57,123 bases of DNA from an uncultured Planctomycetia bacterium (GCA_937871505.1 CALMPF010000060.1:1-57123); one strand, 5' to 3'. Shown: positions 25,525-34,206, numbered from the stretch's first letter. Notes: generated by a model not told the origin, from the sequence alone. Made by a program: numbers and translations.

Positions 25525-26586
25525 CTAGAGCCGGTCGAGCCAGACCGCGCGCTTCTCGTTGTACTCCTCGAGGGAGAGCACGCCGGCGTCGAGGAGCTCC
25601 TTCAGCTCGCGAAGTCTCGTCACGGGGTCGCCGACCGCGGTGGTGACGCCGACCGGATTGAGAGTGGGATTGAGGGCCGGGTCGCGCATCATGTTGGCCA
25701 TGGCGCCGGGGATCATCATCGCGAGTCCCAGATTCATGCCGGTCGCCATCGGGTTCCCGCCGCCTCCTCCCTCGCCGCCGCCGGGGTTCGCGGCCATCGT
25801 CTTCATCGCGTCGGTCATGCCGACCTGCTGGTAGGACGTGCCCGCGTCCCGGAGCATCCGGGCGCCCTGGGACTTCGCCGCGAGCTCGCCGACGATCGCC
25901 ACGTTGCGATTGAGCGTCGCCTGGATCTCCTCGGTCGTCGAGATGCTGTTGACGGAGAGCTCGACGAGCTCGAGCCCGAGCGTGGCGAACTCCGGCGCGA
26001 GCACGGCACGGACGCCCATGCCCAGCTCCCGGAGGAAGCGGGGGAGCTCGTTGAACGAGCGCTGAAGCGACGCGACGCCGTCGATCAGCGCCGAGACGAG
26101 ATACTGCGATCTGAGGTAGTCCTCGATGTCGCGGCTTTGGAACCGCGGGCGCGTCCCGACCAACTTGGGAACGAAGATGCTCGCATCCGCGACGCGGATC
26201 GCGAAGCGGCCGTGCGAACGCACCGGGACCTGCATCAGGACGGGATCGGGGATGTAGACCGGCTCAGGCGTTCCCCACTTCAGGTCGCGGAAGAGGCTGG
26301 TGGCGACGAAGTACACCTCGGCGCGGAAGGGCGTGTTGCCCTTGCCGTAGACGAGCCCCGAGATGAAGTTCGTCAGCGCCGGGATCTGCTGCGTGGTGAG
26401 CACGTAGCGCCCGGGATCGAACTTCGCCATCGGCTTCCCGTCGCGGAAGAAGAGGGCGACCTGGCCTTCGCGCACGATGAGCTGGGATCCCCATTCGATG
26501 ATCCCTTCGCCCTGAGCGGGCATGCGCATCGCCATCACGTCGCCGAGGGAGTCCCTGAACTCGATGATCTGGGCAAGTTTCGCCAT
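25525..26586 (-). CDS. SPFH-domain protein with C-terminal SHOCT domain
   Basis: 353 residues from the ATG at 26586 (the frame further upstream is Ser/Pro/Arg noise). It matches the YdjI-like virion core / SPFH family: AQIIEFRDSLGDVMAMRMPAQGEGIIEWGSQLIVREGQ, AVFF-like and FDPGRYVLTT, followed by the SPFH strands PVRSHGRFAIRVAD and a long helical region LGLELVELSVNSISTTEE. A Gly-rich linker and hydrophobic Met-rich stretch precede a C-terminal SHOCT motif (RLRELKELLDAGVLSLEEYNEKR). Members form oligomeric scaffolds at membranes. The next gene upstream (161 aa) recurs beside such genes to my knowledge, and the two may work together. Confidence 0.82.
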   Translation of the reverse strand: MAKLAQIIEFRDSLGDVMAMRMPAQGEGIIEWGSQLIVREGQVALFFRDGKPMAKFDPGRYVLTTQQIPALTNFISGLVYGKGNTPFRAEVYFVATSLFRDLKWGTPEPVYIPDPVLMQVPVRSHGRFAIRVADASIFVPKLVGTRPRFQSRDIEDYLRSQYLVSALIDGVASLQRSFNELPRFLRELGMGVRAVLAPEFATLGLELVELSVNSISTTEEIQATLNRNVAIVGELAAKSQGARMLRDAGTSYQQVGMTDAMKTMAANPGGGEGGGGGNPMATGMNLGLAMMIPGAMANMMRDPALNPTLNPVGVTTAVGDPVTRLRELKELLDAGVLSLEEYNEKRAVWLDRL

Positions 26587-26755
26587 TGGGGGATGCCGTT
26601 GTAAGGAAGGACCGTCGGATGAAGGCTGACTCGGATCGGATGCGCGCCGCCCCACCGTCGAGGGCTCAGGGGCGGCGGTGAAAGCGACCAGCGTATCGGC
26701 AGGAGCGCTCCATGCGGCGCGCCTCCCGGCGCGACGCCGGCACACGGGAGCGGCT

Positions 26756-27241
26756 TCAGTCGCCGAGCCCCTTGACGAGGTCGTCGCGAGCGCGGAGGGC
26801 GTTCTCCAGGTCGGCGATGGCGCCGCGAACGGCGTCGATGGAGGTCTCGTCTGCGTTGCGGAGGCCGTCGGAGGCGCTGCCGATGCGCTCGGCGAGCTCG
26901 CGGAGCCGCTCATCGTGCTCCTGGATCGCGTCCAGCTCGGCGACGTCGACCTTGGATGCGTCGAAGAAGCCGGAGTAGCCCGCAGGGGCGAGCCTGAGCC
27001 GATCCGCCGCGGTCGAGAGCGTGCGGCGGAGCAGCTCGAGGCTCTCGATGTGATCGAACCTCTGGCGTCGGGAGGCGTCGGCGATTGCCTCGTCGATCGC
27101 GGTGCGCGGTCGATCGAGCGACCGGACGATCGCCTCGCGCAGGAGCCGGTCGGTGTCGCGCCGCGTCTCGCGCGCGTTGTAGCCCTTGTAGCCGGGAATC
27201 CAGCCGATGAGCTTCTCGACGAGGTTTCGCTTCTGCGTCAT
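26756..27241 (-). CDS. conserved hypothetical protein beside the SPFH gene
   Basis: 161 residues; ATG at 27241 with GGAGGA about 11 nt upstream. The N-terminus KLIGWIPGYKGYNARETRRDTDRLLRE is the conserved part; the rest is predicted as long charged helices (EHDERLRELAERIGSASDG, ADLENALRARDDLVKGLG). No signal peptide or catalytic motif. I recognise it only as a recurrent unnamed family. Position directly upstream of the SPFH/SHOCT gene, same strand, 169 bp apart, suggests a joint function, perhaps an oligomer partner. Confidence 0.65.
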   Translation of the reverse strand: MTQKRNLVEKLIGWIPGYKGYNARETRRDTDRLLREAIVRSLDRPRTAIDEAIADASRRQRFDHIESLELLRRTLSTAADRLRLAPAGYSGFFDASKVDVAELDAIQEHDERLRELAERIGSASDGLRNADETSIDAVRGAIADLENALRARDDLVKGLGD

Positions 27242-27441
27242 GGAGTTCGTTCCTCCCTCGGGATCCACCGCAGACCGCCCTCGGGCGGGGCGGCGCAGGG
27301 CCGGATGGTAGTTCGGATCGGTCCGCAGCGATTCCGCCGCTCCCGCGATCCCGCCTCCCTCCGGACGGGACTCCGCGCGGCGCAGGGCGACGCAGCCGAC
27401 GCTCGGTGCGCCGCGGGCGCTCCCAGCCACGTCGATCGCGC

Positions 27442-28311
27442 TCAGCCGCCCCACTCGAGCGACGCGTCGACGATCCGGTAGAGTCCGATGACCCAGTCGG
27501 CGACGACGAAGGGCTCGATCTCGAACCGGCCCGTGATCGTGCCGTAGCGGATCATGTGCTGGCCGCGCAGCGCGATCGGCTCGCGGAGCCTCACCTCGAT
27601 CGAATCGAAGGGCGAGGGCGGCAGCCCGAGGCAGCAGCCGTCCCAGCGGTTGTACATCAGGAGGATCTCGCGCGTCCGCTCTTCGCTCGTGGCGGCTGCG
27701 AAGTAGCCGGTGATGCGAACCAGGTGGTCCCCGAGGCCGACGATTGAACGAGGCACGCTCTCGAGTCCCGCCGCCGCGTCGAACGTGCGCTCCGCCGATC
27801 GGAGCAGCTCCCACGTCGGACGGAACGGATCGAGCTCGCTGCCGCGTCCGCGGACCGGCGCGAGGAGCGCCGGCGCAGGCGCCGAGACCGGGGCGGCCTC
27901 GGACGCCGCACCGCCGTCCGGCGCCGACTCGACGGTCTCTCCGACGGCGTCACGCGCGACGGCAGAAGGAACGGGCTCCGGAGCCACCGCGCTCGAGCCC
28001 GCGGACGGGCTCTCGGCGCGGCGGTTCCGCGGCTCCTCGCGCGTCGGTCCGCTCGCGGGCGCGGCGCGCGCGGGCGCCTGGTGCACTGCGGCGGAGAGGA
28101 ACGCGTCGGCGTCGATGGGTGCGCGGTGCGCGGCGGCGGCGCCGGGTGCCGCGGCCGCGTCGGGCGCCTCCGGCCCCCGGATCCCGGGAAGCTCGGCGCC
28201 GCCGTCGGGCCATCCTCGATGCGCGGGCGCTCCGCCCGAAGAGCCGAGCTTCAGCACCGACCAGAGCCCGGCGGCGAGAAGCACTCCGATGACGGTCCAG
28301 AGGAGGCGCAT
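27442..28311 (-). CDS. membrane-anchored DUF3299 family protein
   Basis: 289 residues. An N-terminal membrane anchor (LLWTVIGVLLAAGLWSVL) is followed by about 140 residues of Ala/Pro/Glu-rich linker. The C-terminal 120 residues match DUF3299: WELLRSAERTFDAAAGLESVP, LGDHLVRITGYFAA, EILLMYNRWDGCCLGLPPSPFDSIEVRL and FVVADWVIGLYRIVDASLE. The GCC motif after the asparagine-arginine-tryptophan is conserved and may bind metal. DUF3299 proteins are frequent in planctomycetes and proteobacteria, function unknown, often beside ABC-type macrolide exporters, which are not seen here. Its start lies only 20 bp from a palindromic element. Confidence 0.75.
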   Translation of the reverse strand: MRLLWTVIGVLLAAGLWSVLKLGSSGGAPAHRGWPDGGAELPGIRGPEAPDAAAAPGAAAAHRAPIDADAFLSAAVHQAPARAAPASGPTREEPRNRRAESPSAGSSAVAPEPVPSAVARDAVGETVESAPDGGAASEAAPVSAPAPALLAPVRGRGSELDPFRPTWELLRSAERTFDAAAGLESVPRSIVGLGDHLVRITGYFAAATSEERTREILLMYNRWDGCCLGLPPSPFDSIEVRLREPIALRGQHMIRYGTITGRFEIEPFVVADWVIGLYRIVDASLEWGG

Positions 28312-28330
28312 AGAGCAGCCTGTGGCGTAA

Positions 28331-28510
28331 CACTACAGCGCTGGAACGCGTCGTCGCGAGGCAGCTCGGGGCGGCTTCTGGCAAGGAGCAGCGAAGGCTT
28401 CGGGCCGACGGCGTAGCCGCAGTGCTACGTCGAGGCCCGAAGCCGAGCTGCGACGCCGCCAGAACGCCGCATCCGGGCGGCCGCAGCAGACGAGGTCCAG
28501 CGCTGTAGTG
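28331..28510. mobile_element. MITE-like palindromic element, copy B, with GTAA duplication
   Basis: Perfect 15-bp terminal inverted repeats, CACTACAGCGCTGGA at 28331-28345 and its complement at 28496-28510, bound 180 bp. GTAA stands directly outside both ends (28327-28330 and 28511-28514), a 4-bp target duplication. The arms pair imperfectly along the whole element: GGCkTTCTGG and GGCTTCGGGCC blocks recur in both. The arm sequence is related to copies A and C. No reading frame of interest. It separates the Vsr and DUF3299 genes. Confidence 0.85.
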
Positions 28511-28619
28511 GTAAGTGCTTCGGAGGCGAGGGCGAGCGGGGAGGCGAAGATCGAGGAGCCGCGACGAAGCAGAACGCCGCTTCCGGACGCCGCAGCAGGA
28601 GACAAGGGGCGCTGTAGTG
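28511..28619. mobile_element. MITE-like element, copy C (one arm)
   Basis: Abuts copy B. Its right 70 bp, ending in AAGGGGCGCTGTAGTG at 28604-28619, is the inverse of the left arm of copy A except for its outer tip and a few positions, but no left terminal repeat is visible. It is a half element, or an older copy into whose edge copy B was inserted. It ends 6 bp before the stop codon of the vsr gene. Confidence 0.7.
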
Positions 28620-28625
28620 CCAGGG

Positions 28626-29105
28626 TCAGCGTAGTCCTCGATGCGGCGAGGTCTCCTCCGCCGCCGTGACGGCACTGCGACCGATGCGCTGCGCCAGCCG
28701 AGCAGAGAGACGCGCCCGCCGGCCGGGATCTCGGGCGGCACGGCGGATCTGGCACTCCCAGACCACGACGATGCGCCACCCGGCCCGCCGCAGCGCGCGC
28801 TGGACGGCGCGGTCGCGCTCCACGTTGCGGGCGAACTTGGCCATCCAGAATCGGCGCCGCGTCGCCGGAGTGCCTGCGTTGCGGCACCGCGCGTGACGAT
28901 GCCAGAAGCAACCGTGGACGAGCACGACCGTGCGATGCCGCGGCAGGACGATGTCCGGAGTCCCCGGCAGCGCCCGGACATGCAGGCGGAAGCGGTACCC
29001 CATGCCGTGCAGGACCGAGCGGACGAAGCGCTCCGGCTCGGTGTCGGTCGCGCGGATCGAGGCCATCACGCGACTGCGCTGCGCGGGCGTGAGGGTGTCG
29101 GCCAC
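28626..29105 (-). CDS. vsr: very short patch repair endonuclease (Vsr)
   Basis: 159 residues from a GTG at 29105. Matches Vsr throughout: LTPAQRSRVMASIRATDTEPE, VLHGMGYRFRLHVRALPGTPDIVLPRHRTVVLVHGCFWHRH, RRFWMAKFARNVERDRAVQRALRRAGWRIVVVWECQ. The catalytic Asp (in TPDIV) and the His/Cys-rich zinc-binding region are present. Vsr nicks DNA 5' of the T in T:G mismatches that arise by deamination of 5-methylcytosine. It usually lies beside a C5-methyltransferase; none is found here. It is read divergently from comEC, with starts 93 bp apart. Confidence 0.9.
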   Translation of the reverse strand: MADTLTPAQRSRVMASIRATDTEPERFVRSVLHGMGYRFRLHVRALPGTPDIVLPRHRTVVLVHGCFWHRHARCRNAGTPATRRRFWMAKFARNVERDRAVQRALRRAGWRIVVVWECQIRRAARDPGRRARLSARLAQRIGRSAVTAAEETSPHRGLR

Positions 29106-29197
29106 GGCGGACGGTAGCGTCGGCGCAGGCGGGCGCTTCGTTGCCGATTGTCGATTCTCGCCGGGTGCTCTCCGCCGATCGGCGATGATCCGCGGCG

Positions 29198-31729
29198 ATG
29201 CTCGGGGACGGAACCGCAGCCACGGAGCGCGGCGCCGCGCGCGGAGGTCGCGGCGGAGGCGTCGGCGTCGTCGTCGCGCTGGCGATGACGGCGGGCGTCG
29301 CGCTCGGCGGGACGGCGGCCGGAGGGAGCTTCTCCGGCTGGAGCGCCGCCGGAAGCTGCGCCTGTCTTGCCGCGCTCCTCTGCGCCCTCGGCGGCTCGCG
29401 GCGCGCGGCCGGGGTGGCCCTCGCCGTGGCCGCCGGGACGATCGCGACGGCGTGGTCGGCTGGACGCTGGCATCGGGCTCCCGACGATGACATCGGTCGG
29501 CTCGCGCAGCGCATCGGCGACCATCCCACGCTCGTCCGCGTGCGCGGTCTCGTGGCCGAGGCACCGCGCCGGCAGGCGCGCCGCGGCGCGCTCGCTTCGT
29601 TCGATCGGCGACCGGTCCGATGGCGCGTGCCCCTCGTCGTCACGGGAATCCTCAGAGAACGCGCCGGCCCGGCGGGCGCCGAGACGATCGTCGAGTCGTC
29701 CTCGGGTCGGCTCTGGCTCAGCGTCTCCGGTGAGCGCCCGAGCTTCGTTCCGGGCGACTCGATCGAGGCGCTGGGGCGGTTGAGTCCGTTTCAGCCGCCG
29801 CGCAATCCGGGCGAGTTCGACGGCCGGCGGTGGGCGCGCGGGGAGGGTCTCGGAGGCGTCCTCTTCGTGGATGCTCCAGGGCTCATCCGCCCGGTCGAGC
29901 CGACGGCGGCGGAGCGGCGCCGCGCCCTCGGCATCGCGCTGCGCGGCGAGCTGCGCTCATTCGGGGAGATCACGCTCGAGGAGGGTCTCCCCGCGTGGAT
30001 CGACGAGGAGCACCGCGCGCTCCTCCGTGCGATGTTCCTCGGCCGCCGCGACGACGCCCTCGCCGACCTCGAGGCCGCGTTTCAGCGCACCGGCGCCATC
30101 CACCTGATCGCGATCTCCGGCTTCAACATGGCGGTGCTCGCGACCACGACGCTGCTCATCGTCCGCCGGAACCGAGCGCCGCGCCGCTGGAACGCGCTCG
30201 CCGTCGCAGCCGTGGTCGCGGCGTACCTCGGCATGGTCGACTCCCAGCCGGCGGTGCTCCGCGCGGGGGCGATGATCCTCGTCGTCTGCGCCGGCGACGC
30301 GCTCGGCCGTCGCTGGTCGACGCATGGCATCTTCGCCGCCGCGGCGATCATCCTGCTGCTCGATGCCCCTGCACGGCTCGAGAACGCCGGGTTTCAGCTC
30401 TCCTTCGCGGTCGTCGCGGCGCTGATCTGGATGACCCCCCGGGTGCGCCGGCGCTGGTTCGGGCCTCCGGATCTCGGAGCATCGACGCTCGCTGCAACGG
30501 GGCGAGAGGCCCTTCGGACCGCGCTGGTCGCAGCGCTCTGCGCGTGGCTGGTCTCGACGCCGCTGACCATCCATCACTTCGGGATGATCTCGCCGCTCTG
30601 CGCGCCGCTCTCGCTGGTGGCGATCCCGCTGGCCTCGGCGCTCCTCGCGACGGGCTACGTCAAGATGATCGTCACGCTCCCGGCGCCGCTGCTCGGGGAG
30701 GCGCTCGGGGCGGTGGCGGCGCTGCTTGCCGAGGCGCTTGCCGGTCTCGTGCGGCTCGCCGACGGGGTGCCGGGGGCGGTCGTGCACGTTCCACGGCCGG
30801 GCATCGCGTGGGCTCTTGCGGCGCTGGCGGCGCTCGGCGTGTGGGGGCTGCGCCGCAGCGGCCGCGGCCTCGGTGCCCTGACCTGCGTGGCGGTGATCCT
30901 CCTCGCATGGCTCCTCTGGCCGCTGCGCCCGTGGCGAGAGCTTCCGATCCTGCGGCTCGACGCCCTCGCCGTCGGCGATGGCAGCGCCCTCCTCATTCGC
31001 AGCGCCGCGACGGCGGCGCTCTTCGACGCCGGGGGATCGAGCACGGCCGTCGGCGAGCGCACGATCGTTCCGGCGCTTCGCGCGCTCGGCGTTCGGCGGC
31101 TCGACGCGATCGTGATCTCGCACGCGAACCTCGACCACTACGGCGGACTGCCCGAGGTCCTCGCGGCGTTCCCCGTCGGACAGCTCGTGCTGACCGAGGC
31201 CACGCTCGCCGCAGCCGAGCGTCCGCGATCGCCCTTCTCCGCGGCGCTCGCCGGCGCAGCGCCTTCGATCCCGGTGAGGGTCGCCCGCCGCGGCGATCGG
31301 CTGCGGCTCGGTGCGGCCGAGTGGACGTGGCTGCACCCGCCGGAGGGGTGGACAAGCCGCGGTGAGAACGACGCATCGCAGGTCGTGCGCATCGCCGTCG
31401 GCGGGGCGTCGCTGCTCCTCTGCGGAGACATCGAGGCTCCCGCGATGGAGCGGCTGCTCGCCGTCGATGGTCCGGCGCTGCGATCGTCGGTGCTCGAGCT
31501 TCCCCATCACGGAAGCTGGCATCCGACGGCCGAGCGCTTCGTGGACGAGGTCGGCCCGACGATCGTCGTGCAGTCGACCGGCCCCGGCCGCCTTCGCCGC
31601 GATCGCTGGCTCTCCCTTTCCGGGCGCGAGCGCACGGTCACGGCGCTCGATGGAGCCTGCACCGTGGAGCTTCTCCCGGACGGCGCGTGGAAGAGCGCGC
31701 GCTGGCTCGACGGGGATCGGAGTCGATGA
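29198..31729 (+). CDS. comEC: ComEC/Rec2 DNA-uptake channel protein
   Basis: 843 residues. An N-terminal region with OB-like fold is followed by the competence domain (HLIAISGFNMAVLATTTLLIV, YLGMVDSQPAVLRAGAMI, STPLTIHHFGMISPLCAPLSL) with about ten membrane segments, then a metallo-beta-lactamase domain (LRLDALAVGDGSALLIRS, ISHANLDHYGGLPEVLAAF, LLLCGDIEAPAMERLL, PHHGSWHPTAE). The metal motif is H-A-N-L-D-H, where most homologues have H-x-D-x-D-H. ComEC moves single-stranded DNA into the cytoplasm. Two prepilin-type proteins are present elsewhere in the window, but no comEA or comF. Confidence 0.92.
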   Translation: MLGDGTAATERGAARGGRGGGVGVVVALAMTAGVALGGTAAGGSFSGWSAAGSCACLAALLCALGGSRRAAGVALAVAAGTIATAWSAGRWHRAPDDDIGRLAQRIGDHPTLVRVRGLVAEAPRRQARRGALASFDRRPVRWRVPLVVTGILRERAGPAGAETIVESSSGRLWLSVSGERPSFVPGDSIEALGRLSPFQPPRNPGEFDGRRWARGEGLGGVLFVDAPGLIRPVEPTAAERRRALGIALRGELRSFGEITLEEGLPAWIDEEHRALLRAMFLGRRDDALADLEAAFQRTGAIHLIAISGFNMAVLATTTLLIVRRNRAPRRWNALAVAAVVAAYLGMVDSQPAVLRAGAMILVVCAGDALGRRWSTHGIFAAAAIILLLDAPARLENAGFQLSFAVVAALIWMTPRVRRRWFGPPDLGASTLAATGREALRTALVAALCAWLVSTPLTIHHFGMISPLCAPLSLVAIPLASALLATGYVKMIVTLPAPLLGEALGAVAALLAEALAGLVRLADGVPGAVVHVPRPGIAWALAALAALGVWGLRRSGRGLGALTCVAVILLAWLLWPLRPWRELPILRLDALAVGDGSALLIRSAATAALFDAGGSSTAVGERTIVPALRALGVRRLDAIVISHANLDHYGGLPEVLAAFPVGQLVLTEATLAAAERPRSPFSAALAGAAPSIPVRVARRGDRLRLGAAEWTWLHPPEGWTSRGENDASQVVRIAVGGASLLLCGDIEAPAMERLLAVDGPALRSSVLELPHHGSWHPTAERFVDEVGPTIVVQSTGPGRLRRDRWLSLSGRERTVTALDGACTVELLPDGAWKSARWLDGDRSR

Positions 31730-31748
31730 TGCTCGCTGGCGCAACCGG

Positions 31749-31754
31749 TACACT
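31749..31754 (+). promoter_or_regulatory. TACACT box upstream of the kinase/CHASE2 gene
   Basis: CGG-TACACT at 31746-31754 ends 14 nt before the ATG at 31769, giving a leader of only about 7 nt; GGGAG lies between. It is located 20 bp after the comEC stop and would give the kinase its own transcript. Confidence 0.4.
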
Positions 31755-31768
31755 GCGGCCCGGGAGTC

Positions 31769-34186
31769 ATGCGCGACATCTCCGACGACGCCCCGCTCAT
31801 CGAGGGATTCGAGGTGCTCTCGCGCCTTGGCGGCGGTGGCTTCGCGTCGGTGTGGAGATGTCGGGAGCACGCCAGCGGCCGGGTGGTCGCGATCAAGGTC
31901 CCGCTGCGGGAGACCGCGACCCCTCCCTTCCTGGAGCGGTTCGACGAGGAGTGCACGCTCCTTCTGCGGCTGCGCGGCCATCCCAACGTGATTGCCGTCA
32001 TCGCGCGGACCACGGCGACGCTGCCCGACGGCTTGCGCGTGCCGGCCTTGGTGATGGAGCACGTCGCCAACGGGCGTGCGCTGCTCGATCACGCGGAGCA
32101 TCGGCAGCTCGATCGCGCGGGGAAGCTCCGGCTCTTCGAGGCTGCCTGCGCCGGCGTGGCGCATCTTCACCGCGCCGGCGTCGCGCACCTGGACCTGAAG
32201 CCGGGCAACATCCTCGTCGACGACCTCGGAGCGCCGAGGGTGATGGACCTCGGCGCGGCCAAGGTGATGCTCGCCAACGACGTGCGCAGCGCGTTCTTCA
32301 CGCCGCAGTACGCCAGCCCGGAGCAGCTCCGCGGGACGCCGGAGGCGCTGGATCAGTCGAGCGACGTCTACTCGCTCGGGAAGATCCTCGCCGCGCTGAT
32401 GGCCGGGCCCGACTGCATCGCGATCCCGCGCGACCTGCCGCAGGAAGAGCGGCTGCGCACCGCGTGTGCTTGGAGCGCGGATCGCTTCGCCGCCGCCCTG
32501 CCGCGACCGGACCCCGCGATCGAGGCGATCGTGCGCCGCTGCACGGCGCCGAGCCCGGCGGACCGCTACCACGACGCAAGCGAGGTTCGCGACGCGGTGG
32601 CGGAGGCCGGCGCGCCCTGGGTCGGCTCGGTCGTCGGAGATCTGCTGCGGACGGGACGACGCATCCCGACGCCGCTGCGCGCCGTGGTCGTCGCCGCGGC
32701 GCTTGCGCTGGCGGCGGCGCTGCTGACGCCGGAGCTCATCGGTCGGCTGGTGCTCGGCGGCGCCGGCGTGCGCATCAAGGCGGCGATCCCCGCTCTCGAC
32801 GAGATCAGCCACGTGCGGATCGTGGTCGTCACCGATGACGCCCGCGTCGTGAATGCGGAGGCGGCGCCGGTCGATCTCGCCGGGCTCGGCGCCGCGTTCG
32901 GAGTCGAGGGCGTCGACGCGAGCCGCCCGCGCTCGATCCGCGCCCTGCATGCGCTGCTCGTCGACCGGTGTGCCGAGGCGGGAGCGGCCGCGATCGTCTT
33001 CGACATCGCCTTCCCGCCGGTGCCGCCGGAGGATCCATCCGCTTCGGCGACCGCCGCGCTCGCGGAGTCGGTTCGCGGCGCGGCGGTGGATCACGGCTGT
33101 CCGGTGATCGTCGGCGTGCAGGGCGCGCATGCGCGGCACGAGGGCCAGCTCGCGGCCGCGCTCGCCGAGGCCGGCGCCGCGACCGGGTTCATGAACGTGC
33201 TCTTCAGCCGGGAGTACGGCTGGGTGGTGCCGCTGGTCACCCAGCCCGCGCTGCAGCGCCCGCGCGCATCGCTTGCTGCGGCGGCGGTCGCGGCGCTGCG
33301 GTCGGCGGATCCGGGCGTCCGGAACGGGTGGGTCCCGTCATCGCAGGCGAGCTTCGAGCTCGATGAGGCGGCGCTTCTCCTGGCGATCCTGCCGCCCGAT
33401 AGGCCGGGCCTCCGCGTTGCGTTGCTCGGCGTCGGACGAGCGCCGCTCACGGGTCGGGGGCATCGGCAGGAGTCGATTCCGGGCGTCGAGGATGGCGATC
33501 GAATGGCGCTCCGCGCCGTCGCGATGGCCCCGCGCGCGCGGCTCGAGTCGGCCACGCTGACGATCGACGAGCTGCTCGGGCTCGACCTCTCTGAGCTTGG
33601 GAGCGCAGTTCGAGGCAGACTGGTGCTCGTCTCCGCCAACTACGTCGGGGAGCGCCTCGAGGCGCTGCTCGCCGGGACCCTCGACGCGGCGGGGCGGGAG
33701 AAGCTGCTGGCCGACGCCGATCTGATGTTCCTCGAGGACGGTCGAGTAGCGCCCAAGGCGTGGATTCACGCCTCGCTGATCGAGGGAATCCTGAGCGGTC
33801 AGCCCGCGACGATCGAGACGCAGCAGTTCCAGCTCTGGATCTTCGGAGCGGCCCTGCTCGGGGCCCTGCTCGGCCGTCCGCTGGGCGTCGCGCCGCGGAC
33901 GCGCGGATGGGCCGAGGCCGGCGCCGGAGTCCCCGTTGGCGGCGCAGCGGATCCGCAGCGCGGGTCGGTGGGGCGAGCGCTGGCCCGCAGCGGGATCGTG
34001 CTTGTGCTCAGCGCAGGCGTCGGCGTCCTTCTGGTTGCGATCGTCGCATGGCTTGACGTCCCCCTCCCGCACTTCTGGCTCAGCCTGTTCGTGGCGGCCT
34101 CGTTGGGCGCTCTGCTCGCGATCGAGTACCGTCTCCTGCGCCCCCTCTGGCGGAGCGAACGCCGGGGAGCGGGCGATTCCGCGTGA
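31769..34186 (+). CDS. Ser/Thr protein kinase with CHASE2 sensor domain
   Basis: 805 residues. Kinase domain 12-275: glycine loop LGGGGFASVW, ATP-Lys in VAIKVPL, catalytic loop HLDLKPGNIL (Leu replaces the usual Arg of HRD, a non-RD kinase), magnesium motif DLGAAK. One membrane helix near 310-325 (VVVAAALALAAALLTPELI) leads to an extracytoplasmic CHASE2 domain (about 330-660; ALLVDRCAEAGAAAIVFDIAFPP, LVLVSANYVGE). Two to three C-terminal membrane helices (WIFGAALLGALLG; IVLVLSAGVGVLLVAIVAW; WLSLFVAASLGALLAIEY) follow. It should sense an envelope signal and phosphorylate cytoplasmic targets. It overlaps the following lipoprotein frame only if a GTG at 34183 is used. Confidence 0.9.
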   Translation: MRDISDDAPLIEGFEVLSRLGGGGFASVWRCREHASGRVVAIKVPLRETATPPFLERFDEECTLLLRLRGHPNVIAVIARTTATLPDGLRVPALVMEHVANGRALLDHAEHRQLDRAGKLRLFEAACAGVAHLHRAGVAHLDLKPGNILVDDLGAPRVMDLGAAKVMLANDVRSAFFTPQYASPEQLRGTPEALDQSSDVYSLGKILAALMAGPDCIAIPRDLPQEERLRTACAWSADRFAAALPRPDPAIEAIVRRCTAPSPADRYHDASEVRDAVAEAGAPWVGSVVGDLLRTGRRIPTPLRAVVVAAALALAAALLTPELIGRLVLGGAGVRIKAAIPALDEISHVRIVVVTDDARVVNAEAAPVDLAGLGAAFGVEGVDASRPRSIRALHALLVDRCAEAGAAAIVFDIAFPPVPPEDPSASATAALAESVRGAAVDHGCPVIVGVQGAHARHEGQLAAALAEAGAATGFMNVLFSREYGWVVPLVTQPALQRPRASLAAAAVAALRSADPGVRNGWVPSSQASFELDEAALLLAILPPDRPGLRVALLGVGRAPLTGRGHRQESIPGVEDGDRMALRAVAMAPRARLESATLTIDELLGLDLSELGSAVRGRLVLVSANYVGERLEALLAGTLDAAGREKLLADADLMFLEDGRVAPKAWIHASLIEGILSGQPATIETQQFQLWIFGAALLGALLGRPLGVAPRTRGWAEAGAGVPVGGAADPQRGSVGRALARSGIVLVLSAGVGVLLVAIVAWLDVPLPHFWLSLFVAASLGALLAIEYRLLRPLWRSERRGAGDSA

Positions 34187-34206
34187 ACCTTCGCAAGGGA
34201 GCACTC

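Noticed and set aside
28331..28619. An IS element with transposase
   Set aside because: The segments are too short and contain no transposase-like frame; the open frames across them are palindrome translations.
29957..33139. Open minus-strand frame of 1060 codons over comEC and the kinase
   Set aside because: Same shadow effect; the plus-strand proteins have complete domains and the minus translation is Arg/Glu/His-rich low complexity.
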